Source: Microbacterium profundi (GTDB taxonomy: Bacteria > Actinomycetota > Actinomycetes > Actinomycetales > Microbacteriaceae). Taken from it: a stretch of DNA of 64,000 nt. The number at the start of each line of letters is the position of its first letter. Position 1 is the stretch's first letter. The notes under the pieces were generated by a model that ran no database searches, had not been told where the DNA came from, and was given only the letters and a program-made list of their open reading frames with translations. The position numbers and the translations under genes are program-made. Positions 45,431 through 54,079 of the stretch are shown piece after piece. The stretch covers positions 2,135,628-2,199,627 of the forward strand of contig NZ_JPSY01000001.1 of NCBI RefSeq assembly GCF_000763375.1, given 5' to 3'.

Positions 45431-45467
45431 TTGTACAAGAGGGCGAACAATCATTCAAGATTGTACA
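45431..45467. promoter_or_regulatory. twin TTGTACA operator candidate between pucR and gabT
   Basis: TTGTACA occurs at 45431-45437 (as TTGTACAA, palindromic) and at 45461-45467, exactly 30 bp apart, close to three helical turns. ACAAT (45447-45451) and ATTGT (45460-45464) form an extra dyad. This is a likely PucR binding region. Confidence 0.55.
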
Positions 45468-45500
45468 GTCGGGCGAGTGCGGCGAGGTGTCGAAGCGGCA

Positions 45501-45506
45501 TACGCT
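45501..45506 (+). promoter_or_regulatory. -10 element of the gabT leaderless promoter
   Basis: TACGCT ends 7 nt before the ATG at 45514. The second TTGTACA site lies 34 nt upstream of it, a position suitable for an activator. Confidence 0.5.
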
Positions 45507-45513
45507 CACGAAC

Positions 45514-46875
45514 ATGGCACTTCTCGATGCAGAGACCGAACACCGGACACAGGGCGGCCCCGGCCTTCCTCAGCAGCGGCGACTCGTCACGGATCTCCCG
45601 GGCCCGCGCTCAGCCGCGATCCTCGCCCGCAAGGCGGATGCGGTTCCGGCCGGCGTCGGACACACGGTTCCCGTCGCGGCGGTGGCGGCCGGCGGCGGAG
45701 TCGTGGTGGATGCCGACGGCAACTCGCTCATCGACCTCGGCAGCGGCATCGCCGTGACAACGGTGGGCAACGCGCACCCGAAGATCGCCGCCGCCGTCGC
45801 GGCGCAGGCGGCGCAGTTCACGCACACCTGCTTCATGATCTCGCCGTACGAGTCGTACATCGAGGTCGCAGAAGCGCTCAACCGGCTCACCCCCGGCGAT
45901 TTCGCGAAGAAGAGCGCACTGTTCAACTCCGGCGCGGAGGCCGTCGAGAACGCGATCAAGATCGCCCGCAAGCACACCGGCCGCCAGGGTGTCGTCGCCT
46001 TCGACCACGGCTATCACGGCCGCACCAACCTCACGATGGCACTCACCGCCAAGTCGATGCCGTACAAGAGCGGCTTCGGACCGTTCGCGCCCGAGGTGTA
46101 CCGCGCGCCGATGTCGTACCCGTTCCGCGACGGACTCACCGGTCCGGATGCCGCAGAGCGTGCGATCTCGCAGATGGAGAAGCAGATCGGGGCGGGCAAC
46201 CTCGCCGCGATCATCATCGAGCCCATCCAGGGCGAAGGCGGCTTCATCGTCCCCGCAGACGGCTTCCTGCCCGCGCTCGCCGACTGGTGCCGTGCGAACG
46301 GCGTGGTCTTCATCGCCGACGAGGTGCAGACCGGCTTCGCCCGTACCGGGCACATGTTCGCCAGTGAGATCTTCGGCGTCGTGCCCGATCTGATCACGAC
46401 CGCCAAGGGCATCGCCGGCGGCCTGCCTCTCGCCGCCGTCACCGGCCGCGCCGAGATCATGGACGCCTCGCACGCAGGTGGCCTCGGCGGCACCTACGGC
46501 GGCAACCCGATCGCGTGCGCCGCAGCGCTCGCGGCGATCGACGTGTTCGAGAACGACGGGGTGATCGAGCGCGCGCAGCAGATCGGCACAATCCTCACCG
46601 AGCGGCTCACCGCCATGCAGTCGCAGGATCCGCGCATCGGCGACGTCCGCGGACACGGTGCGATGATCGCGGCCGAGTTCGTGGACCCGGAGACGAACGC
46701 TCCCGATGCCGCACTCACCGCCGCGGTCGCCCAAGCGGCCATCGCGCAGGGCGTGATCGTCCTCACCTGCGGAACGTACGGCAACGTCATCCGCTTCCTG
46801 CCGCCCCTGTCCATCGGTGACGATCTGCTCATCGAAGGGCTCGACGTCGTCGCGGAGGCGCTCGCCGCCGCATAG
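45514..46875 (+). CDS. gabT: 4-aminobutyrate--2-oxoglutarate transaminase
   Basis: 453 residues, class III PLP aminotransferase. SALFNSGAEAVENAIKIARK, FDHGYHGRTNLTMALTAKSM, Asp269 in FIADEVQTGF and Schiff-base Lys298 in DLITTAKGIAGGLPLAAVTG. It converts GABA to succinate semialdehyde. First gene of the rightward catabolic run. ATG 45514 follows a leaderless -10. A hairpin separates it from the amine oxidase, but the pathway linkage is strong. Confidence 0.95.
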   Translation: MALLDAETEHRTQGGPGLPQQRRLVTDLPGPRSAAILARKADAVPAGVGHTVPVAAVAAGGGVVVDADGNSLIDLGSGIAVTTVGNAHPKIAAAVAAQAAQFTHTCFMISPYESYIEVAEALNRLTPGDFAKKSALFNSGAEAVENAIKIARKHTGRQGVVAFDHGYHGRTNLTMALTAKSMPYKSGFGPFAPEVYRAPMSYPFRDGLTGPDAAERAISQMEKQIGAGNLAAIIIEPIQGEGGFIVPADGFLPALADWCRANGVVFIADEVQTGFARTGHMFASEIFGVVPDLITTAKGIAGGLPLAAVTGRAEIMDASHAGGLGGTYGGNPIACAAALAAIDVFENDGVIERAQQIGTILTERLTAMQSQDPRIGDVRGHGAMIAAEFVDPETNAPDAALTAAVAQAAIAQGVIVLTCGTYGNVIRFLPPLSIGDDLLIEGLDVVAEALAAA

Positions 46876-46880
46876 AACGT

Positions 46881-46921
46881 CCGGTCGCGATCCGTATCGG
46901 GGGATTTCGGATCGCGACCGG
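46881..46921 (+). terminator. 14-bp hairpin after gabT
   Basis: CCGGTCGCGATCCG (46881-46894) pairs perfectly with CGGATCGCGACCGG (46908-46921), 5 nt after the gabT stop. Confidence 0.8.
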
Positions 46922-46941
46922 CGCTTGTCACACAGATCGCC

Positions 46942-46986
46942 GAAACGACGAAACCGCTGAAACGACGAAACCGCTGAAACGACGAA
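46942..46986 (+). repeat. 17-bp tandem repeat, ~2.6 copies
   Basis: GAAACGACGAAACCGCT at 46942 and 46959, then a partial copy at 46976, ending at the ribosome-binding site of the next gene (GAAGGAG at 46984-46990). Confidence 0.85.
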
Positions 46987-46996
46987 GGAGTTGCTG

Positions 46997-48400
46997 ATGG
47001 CTGAGATCACACGGGACGTGCTCATCGTGGGCGCCGGAGCGGCAGGCCTCACCGCCGCCAACGACCTGCGAAAGGCAGGCCTCTCCGTCGCAGTGCTCGA
47101 GGCGCGCGACCGCGTCGGCGGACGGTTGTGGACCGACGTCATCGAGGGCGCGATGCTCGAGATCGGCGGCCAGTGGGTCTCGCCCGATCAGGATGCGCTG
47201 AAGGAGACGCTCGAAGAACTGGGCCTGTCGACCTACAGCCGCTACCGCGAGGGCGAGAGCGTCTACATCGGCCCATCGGGAGAGCTCACCCGCTTCACGG
47301 GCGACATCTTCCCCGTCGCTCCTGCGACCGAGAAGATCATGGTCGAACTCATCGAGAAGCTCGACGCCATGGTCGCCGAGATCGACCCCGACCGGCCATG
47401 GGCGCATCCGAACGCCGAGGCGCTCGACGAGGTCTCGTTCGAGCAGTGGCTCGCCGTGCAGACCGACGACCAGGAAGCGCGCGACAACATCGCCCTCTTC
47501 ATCGCCGGCGCCATGCTCACCAAGCCCGCTCACGCCTTCTCCACGCTGCAGGCGCTGCTGATGGCAGCATCCGCCGGCAGCTTCTCCAACCTCGTCGATG
47601 CCGATTTCATCCTCGACGAACGGGTCATCGGCGGTCTGCAGCAGGTGCCGCTGCTGCTCGCGGAGCGCCTGGGAGACGACGTGCTGCTGAATCAGCCGGT
47701 GCGATCGCTGGAATGGGGCCCTTCGACAGGCTCAGGGACCGGCGGGGTGACCGCCACCACTGATGACCTGACGGTCAGAGCGCGCTTCGCGATCCTCGCC
47801 CACGCGCCAGTGCTCTACAACCGCATCTCGTTCGTCCCGCCGATGCCGCGCCGGCAGCAACAGCTGCACCAGCACCTCTCGATGGGTTTCGTCATCAAGG
47901 TGCACGCCGTCTACGACCGTCCGTTCTGGCGCGAACAGGGTCTGAGCGGCACCGCGTTCAGCCCGTACGAGCTCGCGCACGAGGCGTACGACAACACCAA
48001 CCACGACGATGAGCGTGGAACGCTCGTCGGCTTCGTCTCCGACAAGCATGCCGACGGCGTCTTCGAACTCAGCGCCGAGGAGCGCAAGGAGCGCATCCTC
48101 GAATCCCTCTCGCACTACTACGGCCCGGAGGCGACGAATCCGGTCGTGTACTACGAGAGCGACTGGGGGAGCGAGGAATGGACGCGCGGCGCGTATGCCG
48201 CGAGCTTCGACCTCGGCGGCCTGCACCGTTACGGCAACGACCTGCGCACACCTGTCGGCCCGATCCACTTCGCCTGCAGCGATCTCGCCGGCGCCGGATA
48301 CCAGCACGTCGACGGAGCCATCCGCATGGGGCATCTCGTCGCCTCCGACATCGTGGAAGCGAGCCGGACCACCAGCGCAGCGGCCGGGAGCGAATCGTGA
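46997..48400 (+). CDS. flavin monoamine oxidase (putrescine-oxidase-like)
   Basis: 467 residues. FAD-binding DVLIVGAGAAGLTAANDLRK and RDRVGGRLWTDVIEG, and a C-terminal GAGYQHVDGAIRMGHLVASD flavin loop, as in bacterial putrescine/polyamine oxidases. It likely oxidises putrescine or another primary amine to an aminoaldehyde with H2O2. ATG 46997 with GAAGGAG 6 nt upstream. Residues ~241-248 ([10 protein letters not shown] region) are encoded by an in-frame copy of the CCTTCGACAGGCTCAGGGAC repeat. The next gene overlaps by 4 nt. Confidence 0.93.
   Translation: MAEITRDVLIVGAGAAGLTAANDLRKAGLSVAVLEARDRVGGRLWTDVIEGAMLEIGGQWVSPDQDALKETLEELGLSTYSRYREGESVYIGPSGELTRFTGDIFPVAPATEKIMVELIEKLDAMVAEIDPDRPWAHPNAEALDEVSFEQWLAVQTDDQEARDNIALFIAGAMLTKPAHAFSTLQALLMAASAGSFSNLVDADFILDERVIGGLQQVPLLLAERLGDDVLLNQPVRSLEWGPSTGSGTGGVTATTDDLTVRARFAILAHAPVLYNRISFVPPMPRRQQQLHQHLSMGFVIKVHAVYDRPFWREQGLSGTAFSPYELAHEAYDNTNHDDERGTLVGFVSDKHADGVFELSAEERKERILESLSHYYGPEATNPVVYYESDWGSEEWTRGAYAASFDLGGLHRYGNDLRTPVGPIHFACSDLAGAGYQHVDGAIRMGHLVASDIVEASRTTSAAAGSES
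47719..47740 (+). repeat. CGACAGGCTCAG-family repeat inside a coding sequence
   Basis: CCTTCGACAGGCTCAGGGAC (47720-47739) lies in frame in the amine oxidase gene and encodes PSTGSGTG within [16 protein letters not shown]. Confidence 0.9.
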
Positions 48401-49293
48401 GCGGCGCGATCGTCGTCGGGTACACCGCGACGGATGCCGGAGCCGATGCCGCTGCTCTCGGAGCGCGTCTGGCGCGAAGTCTCGGCGCCCGACTGCATCT
48501 GGTCATCGTGCTGCCGTCGGAGGGCACGCGCAGCGCGGCCGTCCCGCCGGAGCGCGCCTATGAGGACGTCATCCGCGCGCAGGGCAAGAGATGGCTCGCC
48601 GAGGCGATGACGCACCTGCCGCAGGAGCTGGCCCGCAGTGGTCACGTCCGCCTCGGCGAATCCTTCGCCGAGGGTCTGATCGCCGCGGGTGAGGAATTCG
48701 GGGCCCGGCTGATCGTCGTGGGCGCTGCCGAGGGGGCGGGCTTCGGCCGGCACCGCCTGGGTGGCGTGGCATCCGCACTCGTGCACTCCTCGCCGATTCC
48801 GGTGGCGCTGGCGCCGGCTGGGACCGCGCAGGACGAGGTCGACGTCGTCCCGCGCATCACGGCGGCGCTCGGCACCCGTGCCGGTGCCGATGTCCTGCTC
48901 GGCGAGGCCGTGACGATGGCGACCGACAGCAGCGCTCCGCTGCGCCTCGTCTCCCTGGTGCCGTTCGACGTTCCGCCGGGTCTGGACACCGGCGCGATCC
49001 GCGTCGCCGGCGGCGAGCACGCCGACGAGGTGCTGGCCGCGGCCAAGACCGCGCTGCCGCAGGGTGTCGAAGTGTCGGCCGAGCAGGCACCGGGTGACAG
49101 CGTCGAGGATGCCGTCACCCACCTGTCATGGCTTCCCGGCGAGGTCATCCTCGTCGGCTCGAGCCGTCTCGCTCAGCCACGCAGGCTGTTCCTGGGATCC
49201 ACCGCCGCGAAGATGCTGCGCGTGCTTCCCGTCCCCATGATCGTCGTGCCACGCACCCGCACAGGTGCCCAGGTCGAAGGAGACCTCGCATGA
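48397..49293 (+). CDS. tandem universal stress protein (two UspA domains)
   Basis: 298 residues made of two UspA folds. Domain 1 begins IVVGYTATDAGADAAALGAR and ends LVHSSPIPVALAP; domain 2 ends LVGSSRLAQPRRLFLGSTAA and MLRVLPVPMIVVPR, with the G-2x-G-9x-G-S/T type nucleotide-loop remnants. Cytosolic, possibly ATP-binding. GTG overlaps the amine oxidase stop by 4 nt and its own stop overlaps the permease ATG, so it is an integral operon member. Role possibly tied to the H2O2 or aldehyde produced by the oxidase (inference). Confidence 0.9.
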   Translation: MSGAIVVGYTATDAGADAAALGARLARSLGARLHLVIVLPSEGTRSAAVPPERAYEDVIRAQGKRWLAEAMTHLPQELARSGHVRLGESFAEGLIAAGEEFGARLIVVGAAEGAGFGRHRLGGVASALVHSSPIPVALAPAGTAQDEVDVVPRITAALGTRAGADVLLGEAVTMATDSSAPLRLVSLVPFDVPPGLDTGAIRVAGGEHADEVLAAAKTALPQGVEVSAEQAPGDSVEDAVTHLSWLPGEVILVGSSRLAQPRRLFLGSTAAKMLRVLPVPMIVVPRTRTGAQVEGDLA

Positions 49294-50846
49294 GCACCAC
49301 ACCTCCCACCACAGCTTCGACTCCCGAACCCGCCCCCGTCACCGGAGGCCTCTCGCAGAAGGGCTTGAGCGCCGGAACCGTCGGCCTCATCGGCGCCGTC
49401 ATCATCGGCATCTCCTGCATCGCACCTGCATACACGCTCACCGCGGCGCTCGGGCCGACGGTGTCCGAGGTCGGATTCCAGGTGCCGGCGATCATCCTGA
49501 TCGGCTTCATCCCGATGCTCCTGGTCGCCTTCGGCTACCGCGAGCTCAACCGCTCGATGCCCGACTCCGGCACCTCCTTCACCTGGGCCGCACGTGCATT
49601 CGGCCCTTGGGTGGGGTGGATGGCCGGCTGGGGGCTGATCGCGGCGACGATCCTCGTGCTGTCGAATCTCGCCGGCATCGCGGTGGAGTTCCTGTTCCTG
49701 TTGATCGATCAGATCGCGGGAAGTCCTGGGACGATCGCCGAGCTCGCCTTCAACCCGTTCATCAATGTCGCGGTGTGCCTGCTGTTCATGCTCGGCGCGA
49801 CGCTCGTCTCCTATCGCGACATGCAGACCACGCAGAAGCTGCAGTACTACCTCGTCGGCTTCCAGCTGCTCGTGCTGCTGATCTTCTCGATCACGGCGTT
49901 CGTGCAGGTCGCGCAGGGCAACGCCTTCGATGCGAGCCCCATCGAGCTGAGCTGGTTCAATCCGTTCGCCGTCGGATCGGTCGGCGCGATCGTCGCCGGG
50001 CTCTCGCTGTCGATCTTCATCTTCTGGGGGTGGGACGTGACCCTCACGATGAACGAGGAGACGAAGAACCCCGAGAAGACCCCTGGGCGCGCGGCGACCC
50101 TCACGGTCATCACGATCGTCGTCCTCTACCTGCTGCTCTCGATCGCGCTGCTGTCGTTCGCCGGCATCGGCACCGGCGCGCTGGGGCTCGGCAACGAAGA
50201 CATCCAGAGCAACGTCTTCTTCTACCTGTCCGGACCCATCCTCGGCCCGCTCGCCTTCCTCGTCTCGCTCGCCGTGCTCACGAGCTCGGCCTCATCGCTG
50301 CAGTCGACCTTCGTCTCACCCGCACGCACCCTGCTCGCGATGGGGCACTACGGCGCTCTGCCCTCGCAGTTCGCCAAGGTCAGCCCGCGGTTCTTCACGC
50401 CGGGCTATGCGACGATCATCGCCGCGGTCGTGGCATCCGCCTTCTACGCCGTCATGCGCTTCATCAGCGAAGACGTGCTGTGGGACACCATCACCGCCCT
50501 CGGCATGATGATCTGCTTCTACTACGGCATCACCGCGTTCGCCTGCGTCTGGTACTTCCGCAAGCAGTGGTTCGACTCTGCGCGCACGTTCTTCTTCACG
50601 CTGCTGTTCCCGCTGGTCGGCGGCATCATCCTCGCCGCGCTGTTCGTGATGACCCTGGTCGACAGCATGAACCCCGACTACGGCAGCGGATCGAACATCG
50701 CCGGTGTCGGGCTCGTGTTCATCCTCGGCGTGACCGTGATCGTCGTCGGCATCGTCATCATGATCTGGCAGGCGATCAAGCGCCCCGCCTTCTTCCGCGG
50801 TGAGACGCTGACAATGGATGCTCCGCCCAGCCTGCGTCGCCGCTGA
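49290..50846 (+). CDS. APC-family amino acid/polyamine permease
   Basis: 518 residues with about 12 membrane helices. SAGTVGLIGAVIIGISCIAP resembles the APC helix 1 motif, ELNRSMPDSGTSFTWAARAF helix 2-3 region, and GWDVTLTMNEETKNPEKTPG. Its position between the amine oxidase/Usp and the aldehyde dehydrogenases suggests putrescine or GABA uptake. ATG overlaps the Usp stop (ATGA), with GAAGGAG upstream. Substrate not proven. Confidence 0.93.
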   Translation: MSTTPPTTASTPEPAPVTGGLSQKGLSAGTVGLIGAVIIGISCIAPAYTLTAALGPTVSEVGFQVPAIILIGFIPMLLVAFGYRELNRSMPDSGTSFTWAARAFGPWVGWMAGWGLIAATILVLSNLAGIAVEFLFLLIDQIAGSPGTIAELAFNPFINVAVCLLFMLGATLVSYRDMQTTQKLQYYLVGFQLLVLLIFSITAFVQVAQGNAFDASPIELSWFNPFAVGSVGAIVAGLSLSIFIFWGWDVTLTMNEETKNPEKTPGRAATLTVITIVVLYLLLSIALLSFAGIGTGALGLGNEDIQSNVFFYLSGPILGPLAFLVSLAVLTSSASSLQSTFVSPARTLLAMGHYGALPSQFAKVSPRFFTPGYATIIAAVVASAFYAVMRFISEDVLWDTITALGMMICFYYGITAFACVWYFRKQWFDSARTFFFTLLFPLVGGIILAALFVMTLVDSMNPDYGSGSNIAGVGLVFILGVTVIVVGIVIMIWQAIKRPAFFRGETLTMDAPPSLRRR

Positions 50847-50895
50847 CGCTCGCGCCCCCGCACAGATATCCATCCCCGCACAGAAAGAGAGCACG

Positions 50896-52362
50896 ATGAC
50901 AACCGCACCCAATGAGAAGGCCCTCCTGGACCGCGTCCCCTCGGGACTCTTCATCGGCGGCCAGTGGGTGGATGCCACCGGCGGACGCACGTTCGATGTG
51001 CGCGACCCCGCGACCAACGCCGTGATCCACTCCATCGCGGATGCGACTCCGGACGACGGCATCCGTGCCCTCGATGCAGCCGTCGAGGCGCAGGCCTCCT
51101 GGGCCGCGACGCCCGCACGCACCCGCAGCGACATCCTGCGCCGCACGTTCGACCTCGTGCAGGAGCACAAGGAGGACCTGGCGCTGCTGATGACCCTCGA
51201 GATGGGCAAACCTCTCGCGGAGTCGCGCGGTGAGGTCGTGTACGGCGGAGAGTTCCTGCGGTGGTTCAGCGAAGAAGCCGTGCGCATCTCGGGCCGCTAC
51301 GGATCCAACCCGGAGGGCACGGGGCAGATGGTCGTCTCGCAGCGTCCGGTCGGGCCGTCGTTCTTCATCACCCCGTGGAACTTCCCGTTCGCGATGGCGA
51401 CCCGCAAGATCGCGCCGGCGCTCGCCGCGGGATGCACCGTGGTGATCAAGCCGCCGGCGCTGACGCCGCTGACGACGATGTTCTTCGTCACGCTGCTGGA
51501 GGAGGCGGGGCTTCCCGCTGGTGTCGTCAATGTCGTGCAGACGTCGTCGTCATCCAAGCTCTCGGCTCCGATCATCGCCGACCCCCGCCTGCGCAAGCTG
51601 TCGTTCACCGGGTCGACCGAGGTGGGGCGCAAGCTCATCGCCCAGGCGGCGGAAGGCGTGCTTCGCGTGTCGATGGAGCTCGGCGGCAATGCCCCGTTCG
51701 TCGTCTTCGACGACGCCGACCTCGACAAGGCGGTCGACGGAGCCATGCTGGCGAAGTTCCGCAACATCGGCCAGGCGTGCACGGCGGCCAACCGCTTCAT
51801 CGTGCACGCGGACGTGGCCGAGGAATTCGCGCGTCGCGTCGCCGAGCGCGTGCAGGCGATGAAGATCGGGCGCGGTACAGAGGACGGCGTCACGATCGGA
51901 CCCCTCATCGACGCGGATGCCGTGTCGAAGGCATCCGAACTCGTCGAAGACGCCGTCGGGCGGGGTGCGAGCCTGCTCGCGGGTGGCCACGCGATCGACG
52001 GCGAGGGAACGTTCTTCGAGCCGACGGTCATCACCGATGTCGCCAAGGGCAGCGACATCCTCCGCGAGGAGATATTCGGCCCCGTGCTCGCGATCGCCAC
52101 CTTCACCGACGAGGCCGAGGGTGTGCGCCTCGCGAATGACACCGAGTACGGGCTCGTGTCGTACGTCTTCACGGAAGACCTCGCGAGGGGACACCGGATG
52201 ATCGACGCACTCGAGACCGGCATGATGGGCCTCAACGTGGGCGTCGTATCGAACGCCGCAGCGCCCTTCGGCGGTGTCAAGCAGTCGGGCGTCGGCCGCG
52301 AGGGCGGCCTCGAAGGCATCCACGAGTACCTGTCGACCAAGTACACGCTGATCCCGAACTGA
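50896..52362 (+). CDS. NAD(P)-dependent succinate-semialdehyde/aminoaldehyde dehydrogenase
   Basis: 488 residues, aldehyde dehydrogenase fold. Asn162 in ITPWNFPFAM, Lys185 in VIKPPALTP, Glu261 in SMELGGNAPFVV and nucleophile Cys295 in NIGQACTAANRF. GabD-like architecture. It may act on 4-aminobutyraldehyde or succinate semialdehyde. Which of the two aldehyde dehydrogenases does which step is unclear. ATG 50896 with AAAGAGAGCACG upstream, 49 nt after the permease. Confidence 0.93.
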   Translation: MTTAPNEKALLDRVPSGLFIGGQWVDATGGRTFDVRDPATNAVIHSIADATPDDGIRALDAAVEAQASWAATPARTRSDILRRTFDLVQEHKEDLALLMTLEMGKPLAESRGEVVYGGEFLRWFSEEAVRISGRYGSNPEGTGQMVVSQRPVGPSFFITPWNFPFAMATRKIAPALAAGCTVVIKPPALTPLTTMFFVTLLEEAGLPAGVVNVVQTSSSSKLSAPIIADPRLRKLSFTGSTEVGRKLIAQAAEGVLRVSMELGGNAPFVVFDDADLDKAVDGAMLAKFRNIGQACTAANRFIVHADVAEEFARRVAERVQAMKIGRGTEDGVTIGPLIDADAVSKASELVEDAVGRGASLLAGGHAIDGEGTFFEPTVITDVAKGSDILREEIFGPVLAIATFTDEAEGVRLANDTEYGLVSYVFTEDLARGHRMIDALETGMMGLNVGVVSNAAAPFGGVKQSGVGREGGLEGIHEYLSTKYTLIPN

Positions 52363-52392
52363 TCACTGCGAAGACGACTGAGAGGACCGATC

Positions 52393-53757
52393 ATGACCGA
52401 CTATGCCGTCGTCAACCCGGCCACGGGAGAGACGCTCACCACCTATGACACGTTCACGGACGCGCAGATCGACGAGGCGCTCGCCGCAGCGGATGCCGCG
52501 CACCGCGACTGGTCGCGTTCCTCGACGGTCGCCGAGCGGGCAGCGCTCGTGCGTCGAGCGGCCGAACTGCACCGCGAGCGTCGCGAGGAGCTCGCCGACA
52601 TCTTCGTGCGTGAGATGGGCAAGCCGCGCGAGGCCGCCCTGGGCGAGGTCGACTTCGCGGCCGACATCGCCGAGTACTACGCCGATCAGGCCGAGTCGAT
52701 CATGGCCGACCAGCCGATCGCGATCCTGGGGGAGGGGTCGGCGATCATCCGGCGCGACTCGCTGGGACCGCTGCTGGGGATCATGCCGTGGAACTTCCCC
52801 GCGTACCAGATCGTGAGGTTCGCGGCTCCGAACCTCATCGTCGGCAACACGATCCTCCTCAAGCCGGCACCTCAGTGCCCCGAGTCGTCGAACGCGATCG
52901 CGGACATCTACCGTGCGGCTGGGTTCCCCGACGGTGCGTATCAGAACGTGCTCGCGACGAACGAGCAGATCGCCGGCATGATCGCCGACCCTCGTGTGCA
53001 GGGCGTCTCTCTGACGGGTTCCGAGCGCGCGGGTGCTGCGGTCGCCGAGGTGGCAGGGCGCAACCTCAAGAAGGTCGCGCTGGAGCTCGGCGGCTCCGAT
53101 CCGTTCATCGTTCTCTCCACCGACGACATGGATGCCACGGTGCAGGCCGGTGTCGACGCGCGCCTGGACAACAACGGTCAGGCCTGCAACGGCGCGAAGC
53201 GCTTCATCATCGTGGACGATCTGTACGACGACTTCGTCGAGAGGTTCGTCGCGCGCATGTCGATCGTGCCCGCGACCGACCCGATGCAGGACGACACCGT
53301 GCTCGGCCCGCTCGCGTCGCTCTCGGCGGCGGAGCAGCTGCAGAAGCAGGTGGACGGCGCTGTCGGGCAGGGCGCGACGCTGCTCACCGGTGGCACCCGC
53401 GACGGCGCGTTCTTCGCCCCGACGGTGCTCGCCGATGTCACACCCGAGATGGATGTGTACCGCGAGGAGCTATTCGGTCCTGCGGCCGTCGTGTATCGGG
53501 TGGCGGACGAGGACGCGGCTGTGGAGTTGGCCAACGACACCACCTTCGGGCTCGGTTCGTATCTCTTCACCACGGACCCCGAACAGGCGGAGCGCGTCGC
53601 GGACCGGATCGAGGCGGGCATGGTCTACGTGAACCTCGTGCTCGCCGACAGCCCGGAACTGCCGTTCGGCGGCGTGAAGCGCAGTGGCACCTCGCGTGAG
53701 CTCGGCCACCTCGCCGCCGACGAGTTCGTCAACAAGAAGCTCATCCGCACCGCATAG
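52393..53757 (+). CDS. Sad/YneI-like aldehyde dehydrogenase
   Basis: 454 residues. Asn134 in IMPWNFPAYQ, Lys157 in LLKPAPQCP, Glu231 in ALELGGSDPFIV and Cys265 in NNGQACNGAKRF. Close in features to E. coli Sad (YneI), an NAD-dependent succinate semialdehyde dehydrogenase: compare LELGGSDPFIVL and PFGGVKRSGTSREL. It would complete GABA degradation to succinate. It follows the other aldehyde dehydrogenase by 30 nt. A repeat array lies immediately downstream. Confidence 0.93.
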   Translation: MTDYAVVNPATGETLTTYDTFTDAQIDEALAAADAAHRDWSRSSTVAERAALVRRAAELHRERREELADIFVREMGKPREAALGEVDFAADIAEYYADQAESIMADQPIAILGEGSAIIRRDSLGPLLGIMPWNFPAYQIVRFAAPNLIVGNTILLKPAPQCPESSNAIADIYRAAGFPDGAYQNVLATNEQIAGMIADPRVQGVSLTGSERAGAAVAEVAGRNLKKVALELGGSDPFIVLSTDDMDATVQAGVDARLDNNGQACNGAKRFIIVDDLYDDFVERFVARMSIVPATDPMQDDTVLGPLASLSAAEQLQKQVDGAVGQGATLLTGGTRDGAFFAPTVLADVTPEMDVYREELFGPAAVVYRVADEDAAVELANDTTFGLGSYLFTTDPEQAERVADRIEAGMVYVNLVLADSPELPFGGVKRSGTSRELGHLAADEFVNKKLIRTA

Positions 53758-53764
53758 GGGGCCC

Positions 53765-53979
53765 CGCTCGCTGAGCCTGTCGAAGCGTCGGCGCAGAGGA
53801 CCCTTCTCGCTCGCTGAGCCTGTCGAAGCGTCGGTGCAGAAGACCCTTCTCGCTCGCTGAGCCTGTCGAAGCGTCGGCGCAGAGGACCCTTCTCGCTCGC
53901 TGAGCCTGTCGAAGCGTCGGCGCAGAAGACCCTTCTCGCTCGCTGAGCCTGTCGAAGCGTCGGTGCAGAAGACCCTTCG
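53765..53979 (+). repeat. 43-bp tandem repeat, 5 copies
   Basis: Units start at 53765, 53808, 53851, 53894 and 53937, an exact 43-bp period, each containing CTGAGCCTGTCGAAGCGTCG then GGACCCTTCT or a one-base variant. The unit carries one copy of the CTGAGCCTGTCGAAG repeat. Confidence 0.95.
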
Positions 53980-54060
53980 ACAGGCTCAGGGATCGACAGG
54001 CTCAGGGATCGACAGGCTCAGGGATCGACAGGCTCAGGGATCGACAGGCTCAGGGATCGA
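53977..54060 (+). repeat. 16-bp tandem repeat, 5 copies, opposite orientation
   Basis: TCGACAGGCTCAGGGA starts at 53977, 53993, 54009, 54025 and 54041, ending TCGA at 54057-54060. It is the reverse complement of the core carried by the five 43-bp units. Confidence 0.95.
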
Positions 54061-54067
54061 ACCGCAG

Positions 54068-54073
54068 TAGCGT
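54068..54073 (+). promoter_or_regulatory. -10 element of a leaderless promoter
   Basis: TAGCGT ends 6 nt before the ATG at 54080. The mirrored repeat array ends 7 nt upstream of it, so the array replaces the normal -35 region. Confidence 0.5.
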
Positions 54074-54079
54074 GGATGC

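Noticed and set aside
53765..54060. CRISPR array
   Set aside because: Units are head-to-tail without unique spacers, the period changes from 43 to 16 bp, and no cas genes are nearby.
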